DNA of 64,000 nucleotides. Source: Thiothrix winogradskyi. Its GTDB lineage: Bacteria; Pseudomonadota; Gammaproteobacteria; Thiotrichales; Thiotrichaceae. Of the stretch, positions 32,548 through 40,182 are shown in pieces. The translations under genes and the position numbers were made by a program. The first letter of the stretch is position 1. Every line of letters starts with the position of its first letter. Where the stretch lies: positions 4,092,001 to 4,156,000 of the forward strand of contig NZ_CP091244.1 of assembly GCF_021650935.1 (NCBI RefSeq), written 5' to 3'. The notes under the pieces are model-generated. The model was not told the origin of the DNA. It ran no database searches and saw nothing but the letters and a program-made list of their open reading frames with translations.

Positions 32548-33549
32548 ATGTTTGGATTCGGAAAGAAAAAAAAGCCGGAATTACCTGATGCCACCACGGT
32601 AGTTCCTCAAGCCCCTGCCCCAGCGGAAGGTTTGTTTGCGCGGTTAAAGCGCGGTCTGTCAAAAACCAGCCATGCCCTTACCGAGGGAATGGAAACGCTG
32701 GTGGTTGGCAAAAAGCAAATCGACGACGATGTGCTGGAGGAGCTGGAAACGCGCTTACTTACCGCCGACGTCGGCATGGAAGCGACCCGCGAAATCATGA
32801 GCGACCTTACCAGCCGCGTGAAACGCGCGGAACTTGCGGATATGGATGCGCTGATGCAAGCGCTCTACAATAAAATGCACCGCATTCTGCGCCCTGCCGC
32901 ACAACCCTTGGAAATCGACGGCTCACACCAGCCCTTTGTGTTGCTCATGGTCGGCATCAATGGCGCGGGTAAAACCACCACGATTGGCAAACTGGCGAAA
33001 AAATTCCAACAAGACGGCAAATCGGTGATGTTAGCGGCGGGTGACACTTTCCGTGCTGCCGCCGTGGAGCAGCTCACCGTCTGGGGCGAACGCAATAATA
33101 TTCCGGTGATTGCGCAAGGCAGTGGTGCGGATTCCGCGTCGGTGATTTTCGATGCGTTTCAAGCCGCCAAAGCGCGTAAAATCGACGTATTGCTGGCGGA
33201 TACTGCCGGACGCTTGCACACTCAAACCAATTTGATGGATGAGCTGAAAAAGGTCAAACGGGTTATTCAGAAATTCGACGGCACTGCACCGCATGAAATC
33301 ATGCTGATTGTGGATGCCAGCATTGGTCAAAATGCTTTGGTACAAGCCAAACAATTCAACGAAGCATTGGGGCTGACGGGAATCACCGTCACAAAACTGG
33401 ACGGAACTGCCAAAGGCGGGATTCTGTTCGCGATTGCCCAACAACTTAACATTCCGGTACGCTTTATTGGCGTGGGTGAAAGCATCGACGACTTGCAAGA
33501 ATTTGATGCGTATGAATTCACCAGCGCCCTGCTCGCCGGAAACGACTGA
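32548..33549 (+). CDS. ftsY: Signal recognition particle receptor FtsY
   Basis: 333 residues from the ATG at 32548. N-terminal amphipathic Lys-rich stretch 'MFGFGKKKKPELP', N domain (35-120), then the GTPase: G1 'GINGAGKTTTIGKLA', 'DTFRAAAVEQL', G3 'LADTAGRL', G4 'TKLDGTAKGG', and the closing 'GESIDDLQEFD'. The long acidic A domain of some FtsY proteins is almost absent. It docks ribosome-SRP complexes at the membrane. It heads ftsY-ftsE-ftsX. Confidence 0.97.
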   Translation: MFGFGKKKKPELPDATTVVPQAPAPAEGLFARLKRGLSKTSHALTEGMETLVVGKKQIDDDVLEELETRLLTADVGMEATREIMSDLTSRVKRAELADMDALMQALYNKMHRILRPAAQPLEIDGSHQPFVLLMVGINGAGKTTTIGKLAKKFQQDGKSVMLAAGDTFRAAAVEQLTVWGERNNIPVIAQGSGADSASVIFDAFQAAKARKIDVLLADTAGRLHTQTNLMDELKKVKRVIQKFDGTAPHEIMLIVDASIGQNALVQAKQFNEALGLTGITVTKLDGTAKGGILFAIAQQLNIPVRFIGVGESIDDLQEFDAYEFTSALLAGND

Positions 33550-33554
33550 GCCAC

Positions 33555-34199
33555 ATGATTGAATTCAAACAGGTTAGTAAGAAATACCCCACGGGGCAAC
33601 TCGCCCTTTACAATATCAACCTGACGCTGGAAGCCGGTGAAATGGTATTCATCACCGGGCATTCCGGTGCAGGCAAAAGTACTTTATTGAAACTGGTCGC
33701 GATGCTCGAACGCCCCAGCAAAGGCGAAGTGCTGATCGGTGGGCGTTCCTTGAGCAAATTGGGGCGTAGCCAAATCCCCAACTACCGCCGTCGCATTGGA
33801 TTCATTTTCCAAGACCCCCACTTATTGTACGACCGCACCGTGTTCGACAATATCGCCCTGCCCTTGCGGATTGCCGGTATGGGGCAAAGCGAAACCCGCC
33901 GCCGCGTGCAAGCCGCGCTGGATAAAGTCGGGCTAACCGGGCGCGACACTACCTTTCCCCTGATGCTTTCCGCCGGGGAAAAACAACGGGTTGGCATTGC
34001 TCGTGCGATGGTCAATAAACCCACCATCATTCTGGCGGACGAACCCACCGGCAACCTCGACCCGGAACTCGCGCAAGACATTATGTTTACCTTTGCGCAA
34101 TTCAACGAACTCGGTGCCACGGTCATGATTGCCAGCCACGACCACGCCTTGGTGGAACGCATGAAAAAACGCACCATCGTCTTACAAAAGGTGGACTAA
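33555..34199 (+). CDS. ftsE: Cell-division ABC ATPase FtsE
   Basis: 214 residues: Walker A 'GHSGAGKSTLLKL' near residue 36, signature 'LSAGEKQRVGIARAM' near 140, Walker B 'IILADEPTGNLD' near 160 and the switch His in 'IASHDHAL'. FtsE drives FtsX at the divisome to activate cell-wall hydrolases. It begins 5 bases after ftsY and overlaps ftsX by one base (TAATG). Confidence 0.97.
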   Translation: MIEFKQVSKKYPTGQLALYNINLTLEAGEMVFITGHSGAGKSTLLKLVAMLERPSKGEVLIGGRSLSKLGRSQIPNYRRRIGFIFQDPHLLYDRTVFDNIALPLRIAGMGQSETRRRVQAALDKVGLTGRDTTFPLMLSAGEKQRVGIARAMVNKPTIILADEPTGNLDPELAQDIMFTFAQFNELGATVMIASHDHALVERMKKRTIVLQKVD

Positions 34200-35188
34200 T
34201 GGCGAACCCCAGCAATAAGAAAACTCCCCCAAAACGCAATGCAGCCTCCAGCGCTAACCCGTTGAGCGCTTGGTGGAATCAGCAATCCAGTGCCATCCAC
34301 TTCAGCATGGAACGCCTGTGGTTCAACCCTATCTCCACGTGGATCACGCTGGCGGCGATTGCGATTGCCTTATCCTTGCCCACCAGCTTGCATTTACTGC
34401 TGAAAAACATGCAAACCTTGACGGCAGATAAGCGCGAAGTCCCCACGATTACGCTCTTCCTCAAACAATCGGTATCCGAACAGCAAGCCAAAGACCGTGC
34501 GGAATTGCTGTCTGAATTGCGCGAAATCGATAATGTACGGGTGGTCACACGCGAGGAAGCGCTGGCAGATTTCCGCAAAATCACCGGCTTTGCCCAAACG
34601 CTGGAAACGTTGGATGAAAACCCCTTGCCCCATGTACTGATTTTGACCCCGCGCCTCAGTCTGCTCGGCGATTTGGAAATGGATGTGGCAGGTTTATCCA
34701 AAAAACTCAAAGCCTACCCCGAAGTCGATGATGTGCAAATTGACGTGGAATGGGTGCAACGCCTGCGCGGGATTTTACGCATTGCCGAACGCATTGTGCT
34801 GGTGGTTGCTATCTTGCTGGGGCTAACCGTGCTGCTGGTGGTCGGTAACACCATCCGGCTCGATATAGAAAACCGCAAGGAAGAAATCCGCGTCACGCAA
34901 TTGATCGGTGCCACCAATGCCTATATCCGCCGCCCCTTTATTTACAATGGTATCTGGCTGGGATTGTTTGGCGGCGTACTAAGCTTGGTCATTGTCCACG
35001 TCGCGCTGTTATTCCTGGTCGAACCGGTGACTAAACTCGCCAGTTTGTATGGCAGCACGTTTATCCTCAGTGGTATTGATGTGCTGATGACCCTGAAAAT
35101 TCTACTCGCCAGCAGCGTGTTAGGCGTTATCGGCTCATGGTTAGCTGTCGGGCGTTATTTATGGCAAAGTGATGATGCCATTAAATAA
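34199..35188 (+). CDS. ftsX: Cell-division permease-like protein FtsX
   Basis: 329 residues, four membrane helices (about 40-60, 200-220, 250-275, 300-320) with a periplasmic domain between the first two, as in FtsX. The cytosolic N-terminus is Lys/Asn-rich. Family motif 'RLDIENRKEEIRVTQLIGATN' lies after helix 2. Partner of FtsE. rpoH often follows ftsX in gammaproteobacteria but is not here. Confidence 0.95.
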   Translation: MANPSNKKTPPKRNAASSANPLSAWWNQQSSAIHFSMERLWFNPISTWITLAAIAIALSLPTSLHLLLKNMQTLTADKREVPTITLFLKQSVSEQQAKDRAELLSELREIDNVRVVTREEALADFRKITGFAQTLETLDENPLPHVLILTPRLSLLGDLEMDVAGLSKKLKAYPEVDDVQIDVEWVQRLRGILRIAERIVLVVAILLGLTVLLVVGNTIRLDIENRKEEIRVTQLIGATNAYIRRPFIYNGIWLGLFGGVLSLVIVHVALLFLVEPVTKLASLYGSTFILSGIDVLMTLKILLASSVLGVIGSWLAVGRYLWQSDDAIK

Positions 35189-35225
35189 AATAATGATAAA
35201 TTAATAATAAAAAACATTAATTACA

Positions 35226-35264
35226 GTTAAGGTTGATTTTTATATCAACTTGGCTTACCTTAAC
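35226..35264. other. Stem-loop between ftsX and the zinc-ribbon gene
   Basis: GTTAAGGT (35226-35233) pairs with ACCTTAAC (35257-35264), and an inner GTTGAT/ATCAAC stem can stack on or compete with it. It lies in the leader of the zinc-ribbon gene, 40 bases before its start, and could regulate that gene or end the fts operon. Confidence 0.35.
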
Positions 35265-35304
35265 GCTGTATGAATATTGTTCTGAGTGTTAAAGGGCTTG
35301 TTTT

Positions 35305-35523
35305 ATGTTAAGTACATCCAAAGCGTTAGTGATTACATCACCACCGCGTCCATTTTCGCAAAAACACCATTTTGATTGGCTAAAACAAAGCCGCATGGGT
35401 TGCCCCAGTTGCCGCAGCGCCTACGTCATGGCAGTGCGCCGCACTTGGTATGAAAAACTCATTACCCGCCAACACAAATTCTGGTGTCAGGATTGCGGCG
35501 AGAAATTCTGGAAGAAGGATTGA
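35305..35523 (+). CDS. Small zinc-ribbon protein
   Basis: 72 residues with two CxxC pairs, C33-x2-C36 ('GCPSC') and C61-x2-C64 ('WCQDC'), spaced as a treble/zinc ribbon. The first 25 residues are likely disordered. I do not recognise the family beyond the fold. It converges on yejF, whose stop lies 7 bases from this one. Confidence 0.65.
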   Translation: MLSTSKALVITSPPRPFSQKHHFDWLKQSRMGCPSCRSAYVMAVRRTWYEKLITRQHKFWCQDCGEKFWKKD

Positions 35524-35529
35524 TCCCCA

Positions 35530-37245
35530 TCAATTGAGCAAGCGTGGCACAGCCTGCAACAGCTTCTGTGTGTACGCATCTTGGGGATTACCGCATACCG
35601 CAGCGGTAGTCCCCCGCTCCACAATCTTGCCTTTGTACATCACCACCGTTTGATCGCTTAAGTATTCCACCACCCCGATATTGTGCGTAATAAACAGCAA
35701 GGTCAGGTTATGTTCCGCACGGATTTTTAGCAGCAATTGCAAGATTTCCGCTTGCACGGACACATCCAATGCGCTGGTAATTTCATCACAGACGATGAAT
35801 TCGGGGTTCAACACCAAAGCACGCGCCAAACCAATCCGCTGACGTTGCCCGCCGGAAAATTCGTGCGGGTAACGCCACAACGTGTCACGCGGAAGCTGCA
35901 TATCCTCCAGAATCTGCGCGGCACGTTCGATGCGTTCCTCATGGTTTGCGCCGATGCCGTGGGCTTTCAGCGGCTCAGTTAAGGTGGTTTCGATCAGCAA
36001 ACGCGGATTCAGCGACGATTGCGGATCTTGGAAGGCAATCTGCATTTTCGGGCGCAGGGGGCGTAATTCCCGCGCCGATAAGCCGACCAATTCCTGCCCG
36101 TGAAGCTGAATACTGCCGGAAGTCGGCTTTTCTAACTGTAATACCGCCCGCCCCAAGGTGGTTTTGCCGCAACCGGATTCACCCACCAATGCCACGATTT
36201 GCCCTTGCGGAATATCGAGAGAGACATCATCGACGGCGCGTACATGGTCAACCGTGCGGCGCAGAATGCCTTTTTTGATAGGGAACCAGACGTTTAGGTG
36301 GCGGATGGAGAGGAGAGGTAGGTCGGACTTCAGTCCGACATCTTCTACATGATTTATGACGGAAATTGTCGGACTAAAGTCCGGCCTACTGGATCGACGG
36401 CGAGCTAAATTCTCCGGCACTGCCGCGAGCAATTGCCGCGTGTAAGCGTGTTGCGGCTGACGCAACACTTGCGCCGTACTACCGACTTCCACCAAGCGCC
36501 CTTGCTGCATCACGCCGACTTGTTGCGCCATTTGTGCGACCACGCCGAAATCGTGGGTGATAAACAGCGTGCTCATGCCGGTATCGTCTTGCAGTTGGCG
36601 CAGCAGGCGCAAAATTTCAGCCTGTACAGTCACATCCAGCGCGGTGGTCGGTTCGTCGGCAATCAGCAATTCCGGTTCGCACGCAAGCGCCATTGCAATC
36701 ATCACCCGTTGGCGTTGCCCGCCGGACAATTGGTGCGGAAAATCACGGAAACGTTCACGTGCCTTGGGGATTTGCACCTGTTCCAGCGCTAACATTGCCC
36801 GTTCTATCGCATCCGCCTCGCTCATCGACGGGTGGTGCAATTGCAAGGCTTCGGTAATCTGTTCGCCCACCGAAAATACCGGGTTAAGCGAGGTCATCGG
36901 CTCTTGGAAAATCATCGCAATTTGCGAACCGCGAATGTGCTGCAATGCCGTTTCGGGTTGGGTAAGAATATCCTGCCCATTAAACAGGATTTCGCCGCCG
37001 GGGTGCGAAGCAATATCCTGCGGCAATAAGCGCATCACCGACAACGCCGTAATCGACTTGCCACTGCCCGATTCGCCGACCAAACAAAACGTTTCGCCTT
37101 TGGGGATGCTAAAACTCACATCATCGACCGCTTTCACGGTGCGCCCATCACTCTGCAAATAAGTACGCAGGTTGCGAATCTCCAGTAGGGGCGGTTCGTG
37201 AACCGCCCTTACCCCCGCCAGATCCTCATTCATACCCACAGTCAT
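35530..37245 (-). CDS. yejF: Dual-ATPase subunit of a peptide ABC transporter (YejF type)
   Basis: 571 residues with two complete ABC domains. Walker A: 'VGESGSGKSITAL' near 52 and 'VGESGCGKTTLGRA' near 355. Signatures: 'LSGGQRQRVMIAMA' and 'FSGGQRQRIGLARAL'. The linker (about 286-310) is encoded by a 72-bp palindromic element, and residues 12-21 ('VRAVHEPPLL') by another palindrome; neither breaks the frame. YejF powers the YejABEF-type oligopeptide importer. It overlaps yejE by 4 bases (ATGA). Confidence 0.93.
   Translation of the reverse strand: MTVGMNEDLAGVRAVHEPPLLEIRNLRTYLQSDGRTVKAVDDVSFSIPKGETFCLVGESGSGKSITALSVMRLLPQDIASHPGGEILFNGQDILTQPETALQHIRGSQIAMIFQEPMTSLNPVFSVGEQITEALQLHHPSMSEADAIERAMLALEQVQIPKARERFRDFPHQLSGGQRQRVMIAMALACEPELLIADEPTTALDVTVQAEILRLLRQLQDDTGMSTLFITHDFGVVAQMAQQVGVMQQGRLVEVGSTAQVLRQPQHAYTRQLLAAVPENLARRRSSRPDFSPTISVINHVEDVGLKSDLPLLSIRHLNVWFPIKKGILRRTVDHVRAVDDVSLDIPQGQIVALVGESGCGKTTLGRAVLQLEKPTSGSIQLHGQELVGLSARELRPLRPKMQIAFQDPQSSLNPRLLIETTLTEPLKAHGIGANHEERIERAAQILEDMQLPRDTLWRYPHEFSGGQRQRIGLARALVLNPEFIVCDEITSALDVSVQAEILQLLLKIRAEHNLTLLFITHNIGVVEYLSDQTVVMYKGKIVERGTTAAVCGNPQDAYTQKLLQAVPRLLN
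36318..36389. repeat. 72-bp palindromic element in the yejF linker
   Basis: GTAGGTCGGACTTCAGTCCGAC at the left and TGTCGGACTAAAGTCCGGCC then TAC at the right are inverted copies. Its length (72 = 24 codons) keeps the frame. It lies exactly between the two ATPase domains. Confidence 0.85.
37185..37212. repeat. 28-bp GC palindrome near the yejF start
   Basis: GTAGGGGCGGTTC-GTG-AACCGCCC then TTAC. It is read as yejF residues 12-21. The same element lies in batD at 8244, and both genes translate it in the same frame ('RAVxEPPL'). Confidence 0.85.
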
Positions 37246-38432
37246 GCCCCTACCCCCGCCTTGCGCGACAATTTCGGATCAATCGCATCGCGGAAGGCTT
37301 CCCCAATCAGATTGTACGCAAACACCGTGAAGAAAATCGCGCCACCGGGGAATGCCGCCATCCACCAATTGAAGGTGGACGATTTCACCGCCTGATCCAA
37401 CATTTGCCCCCAAGACGGCTCGCCAACCAACCCTAACCCCAAGAAACTCAAGGTCGCTTCCGCCAAAATCGCCGACGCCACCCCAAAACTCACCGCGACC
37501 AGCAAGGGTGCGACCCCATTCGGCAACATGTGGCGGAACAAAATCGAGGTCAAGGGCAGACCACTCGCAACCGCCGCTTGCACATACTCTTGCTGGCGCA
37601 ATTTGAGGAACTCGGCACGCACATAACGCGCATACCCCGACCAACTGGTCAGACCGATAATAATCATCATCATGTACAAACTGCGCCCAAAAAACGCCAC
37701 AAACGTCAGCAGCAAAAACAGCGTAGGAATCGCCTCAAAAATTTCCACCAAACGCATTCCGAGCATATCCACCACGCCAGAAAAATAGCCCATTAACCCG
37801 CCCAGAATCACCCCGATCACCAGCGCAATGCCGGTCGCAATCAGCCCAATACTCAAGGCAATGCGCGACGCGTGAATCATACGACTGAACACATCCGCAC
37901 CATTTTCCTCCGTTCCCATCAAATGAAAGCGCTCGGTGGAAGCTAACGGCGCTTCCAAACCGTGTTCGGGGTAATCGCGCAAATAATCGGTGGGCGCGTA
38001 AGGCACAGGCGGCATAATGCGCCAATCGACCTCGGTGTACGCAGGAGTGCGGAATTCGTCGTAAATTTTCACCGCTGGCGGTTTTACCAGCCAATTGGCT
38101 AACAATGCTGCCAGCAAAGTTCCGGCAATGAACAGCACTACCCGCTTGCCGCCACTCAAGGGCAACCACGCCAACAGCAGCGCCAGCGCAAACATTGCCA
38201 ACACCAAGGCATCTTCCGCCGTTAAATACGCCAATACCGGCGCAGACAACACCCCGTCTTTGCTCATTAGCAAGGGCATGGAGTTGGCTAAGAATGGTGC
38301 AAATACCCCCATGAAAATCAACACCCCCACCCACGCAAAGCCGAGTTTCACCCCGACACCCTGCCAAGTTTTTAGCCAAATACGTCGGGAAAACGATTCG
38401 CGGCTGACCGCCTGTGCGCTTATTTTAGTCAT
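37242..38432 (-). CDS. yejE: Peptide ABC transporter permease YejE
   Basis: 396 residues from the ATG at 38432, overlapping the yejB stop by 8 bases. An N-terminal helix, a helix pair (70-110), then the periplasmic stretch 'YPEHGLEAPLASTERFHLMG', and a BPD_transp_1 domain (about 190-390) with the EAA-like loop 'ASGLPLTSILFRHMLPNG'. Second permease of the oligopeptide importer with YejB and YejF. Confidence 0.92.
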   Translation of the reverse strand: MTKISAQAVSRESFSRRIWLKTWQGVGVKLGFAWVGVLIFMGVFAPFLANSMPLLMSKDGVLSAPVLAYLTAEDALVLAMFALALLLAWLPLSGGKRVVLFIAGTLLAALLANWLVKPPAVKIYDEFRTPAYTEVDWRIMPPVPYAPTDYLRDYPEHGLEAPLASTERFHLMGTEENGADVFSRMIHASRIALSIGLIATGIALVIGVILGGLMGYFSGVVDMLGMRLVEIFEAIPTLFLLLTFVAFFGRSLYMMMIIIGLTSWSGYARYVRAEFLKLRQQEYVQAAVASGLPLTSILFRHMLPNGVAPLLVAVSFGVASAILAEATLSFLGLGLVGEPSWGQMLDQAVKSSTFNWWMAAFPGGAIFFTVFAYNLIGEAFRDAIDPKLSRKAGVGA

Positions 38433-39501
38433 ACGACACCCTCGGATCCACCAACGTGTAACAAAAATCGGCAATCAAATAGCCAATCAGGGTCAAAAAA
38501 CCGCTGATCCAAGTAATCGACAGCACCAATTCGCGGTCACGCCCTTTCACCGCCTCGACGGCCAATTGCCCCATGCCATTAATACTGAAAATGTTTTCCA
38601 CAATCAGCGACCCCGCCAATAAGCTTGGCAATAACCCGGCGGAGACGGTAATCAACGGCAACAGGCTATTGCGGAACACGTGTTTCCACAACACCTCCTC
38701 TTCCGCCAGCCCTTTGGCGCGTGCAGTGCGGGCATAATCGGCTTGCAGATTTTCCAACACCGAGGTGCGCGTGAGTTTTGCCAACCCCGCAAATCCGGCG
38801 TAAGACAAACAAATGACCGGCAATACCAAATGCCAGAGGCGATCCAATAAGTAACCGGGGACAAATTCTCCCCCTAACATATGCGGCAAAAACGGCATGT
38901 CTTGCGCGGCACGACTGGAAATCCCCGCCGTTGGAAACCACTGAAAATATTGCGTATTAGCAAAAAACCCCAGCAATAGCACCCCCGCCAACATGGTCGG
39001 AATCGACCACAACGCCAGCATCGACACACCGGAGGCAATATCAAAGCGCCCGCCCCTATCCGTCGCCGCTTTCACCCCAACCACAATCGCAATCACGTAA
39101 ATCAACGGCAAACTCACCAAATTGAGCAGCAAGGTAATGGGAATGCGTTCCGCCAGAATCTCGCTGACCGGTCGCCCATACATAAAGCTATTGCCCAGAT
39201 CCATGCCTTTGGTGAAGGAAAAGCCGGTGAATGCGCCTTCCGCATCTTGGGTAAAACCAATCGGGGAAACATTGTTGAGCCAACGTAAATACTGGAGTGG
39301 CGCGGGTTGATCGAGGCCATAACGCTGGTTGTAATAGGCAGTCAGCGCGGCTTTTTCCTGCGGGTTCATATCCGCACCGCCGACCAGCGATTGCGCGGTA
39401 ATGCCACCGGGGGAAAGTGCCATGACGGTAAACACGACAATCGTGATCCCCAACAGCGTGGGGATCATCAAGAGTAAACGGCGCAGGAGGTATGTTAGCA
39501 A
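38425..39501 (-). CDS. yejB: Peptide ABC transporter permease YejB
   Basis: 358 residues; 'MLTYLLRRLLLMIPTLLGIT' is the classic start of DppB/YejB permeases. About six membrane helices with the EAA loop 'ARTARAKGLAEEEVLWKH' near 255. It is the first gene of yejB-yejE-yejF. No periplasmic binding protein (YejA) gene lies next to it; the upstream region holds repeats and the degenerate leader copy at 39553. Confidence 0.92.
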   Translation of the reverse strand: MLTYLLRRLLLMIPTLLGITIVVFTVMALSPGGITAQSLVGGADMNPQEKAALTAYYNQRYGLDQPAPLQYLRWLNNVSPIGFTQDAEGAFTGFSFTKGMDLGNSFMYGRPVSEILAERIPITLLLNLVSLPLIYVIAIVVGVKAATDRGGRFDIASGVSMLALWSIPTMLAGVLLLGFFANTQYFQWFPTAGISSRAAQDMPFLPHMLGGEFVPGYLLDRLWHLVLPVICLSYAGFAGLAKLTRTSVLENLQADYARTARAKGLAEEEVLWKHVFRNSLLPLITVSAGLLPSLLAGSLIVENIFSINGMGQLAVEAVKGRDRELVLSITWISGFLTLIGYLIADFCYTLVDPRVSYD

Positions 39502-39566
39502 GTTCTTTTATCCTGACTGGTGGTGGAAGGGTTCAGAGTACACAACCCCTCTACAATCGTCTAGTA

Positions 39567-39582
39567 TGTGACCGCCATCACA
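39567..39582 (+). promoter_or_regulatory. CRP-like dyad, leader copy A
   Basis: TGTGA-CCGCCA-TCACA has the CRP/Vfr/Clp half-sites with perfect arms and a 6-base spacer. The same dyad is in leader copies B and C. No regulator is encoded nearby. Confidence 0.55.
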
Positions 39583-39660
39583 GGCATAATCGTCGCAGCG
39601 CATTAAGCCATGGTATATCTAAATTAACAGCGCTTACCGATGCCGACCATGACAAGGCAG

Positions 39661-39672
39661 GGCGGTAGCGCG
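39661..39672 (+). promoter_or_regulatory. Degenerate ops element (copy A)
   Basis: GGCGGTAGCGCG differs from the ops consensus GGCGGTAGCGTG at the T near the 3' end, a base important in the known element. The change creates the unit of the 9-bp tandem array that starts inside it, so function is doubtful. Confidence 0.55.
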
Positions 39673-39757
39673 TTTAGCGCGTTTAGCGCGTTTAGCGCGT
39701 TTAGCGCGTTTAGCGCGTTTAGCGCGTTTAGCGCGTTTAGCGCGTTTAGCGCGTTTA
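39668..39757. repeat. Ten tandem copies of the 9-mer GCGCGTTTA
   Basis: Exactly ten units of 9 bases. They code for poly-(AKR) or poly-(FSA) in two frames, but both frames are artefacts of the repeat. Slipped-strand expansion from the ops-like sequence is the simplest origin. Confidence 0.95.
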
Positions 39758-39868
39758 GCGCTGGCATATTCGTCTTTTTTTGCTGTATATCGGTAAAGAA
39801 GGCTGCTGTCCTCGGTCAGAACCGTGATTTGGAGCAGCAGCTCAAGGAGACGAAAAAGGAGAAGGTGT

Positions 39869-39912
39869 CCCCTCCTAACCTCCCCTGATAAGGGGAGGTT
39901 AGGAGGGGTTTC
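39869..39912. repeat. Compact palindromic element (CCCCTCCTAACCTCCCC family)
   Basis: A 17-bp perfect stem, CCCCTCCTAACCTCCCC with AGGGGAGGTTAGGAGGGG, around TGAT. It is followed directly by the TCAGGGCGCGGG element; the same pair is repeated at 44325-44503. Confidence 0.85.
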
Positions 39913-39916
39913 TTTT

Positions 39917-39979
39917 GCGCTCAGGGCGCGGGTAAGTGGTGGACTCACGAACTCCGTGGGCTGAGCGAAGTCGAAGCCC
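39917..39979. repeat. Element of the GCGCTCAGGGCGCGGG family
   Basis: GCGCTCAGGGCGCGGGTAAG at the left and GGGCTGAGCGAAGTCGAAGC at the right. The centre is shorter than in the copies at 42317 and 44428 (it lacks about 12 bases with CTACCGCGAGG). Confidence 0.75.
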
Positions 39980-40182
39980 TGTACCCCGTGAATGAAGGTA
40001 GCGCAACTGAATACCGCACAGTCACCGATTGCCGATGATGACATTATCCACCGTAACTCACGGGTAGTGGGGATTTATCGGCTGATTATGCCAGCCCCTC
40101 TGAACTAAACTCAAATAAAAACGCCAAAAATAGTTGTTTCTGATAAAATTTCAGATTCACTGAAGATTTTTCGGATTTGAGC
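39980..40182. other. Unassigned spacer before the Fic gene
   Basis: No convincing gene, RNA or palindrome. It probably holds the Fic promoter. The first bases match the flank of the element at 44503, so the duplicated block ends here. Confidence 0.4.

Larger units (their letters stand above)
39553..39769 (+). repeat. Leader copy A (degenerate): CRP-like dyad, ops-like element and 9-bp expansion
   Basis: It matches leader copies B (44511) and C (44942) from 'ACAAT-GACTAG-ATGTGACC' through 'ATGACAAGG-AGGGCGGTAGCG', with the same 94-base distance from dyad to ops-like element. The second half is replaced by ten copies of GCGCGTTTA before the shared end GCGCTGGCAT. No polysaccharide gene follows, so this looks like an old, silenced copy. 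Confidence 0.8.

Noticed and set aside
39668..39757. Regular repeats that could suggest a CRISPR array
   Set aside because: The units are 9 bases with no spacers between them; this is a simple tandem repeat.
39634..40044. A 136-codon minus-strand frame with many AKR repeats, and the plus-strand FSA-repeat frame over it
   Set aside because: Both run through the 9-bp array, the palindromic elements and the leader; no domain or ribosome site supports them.
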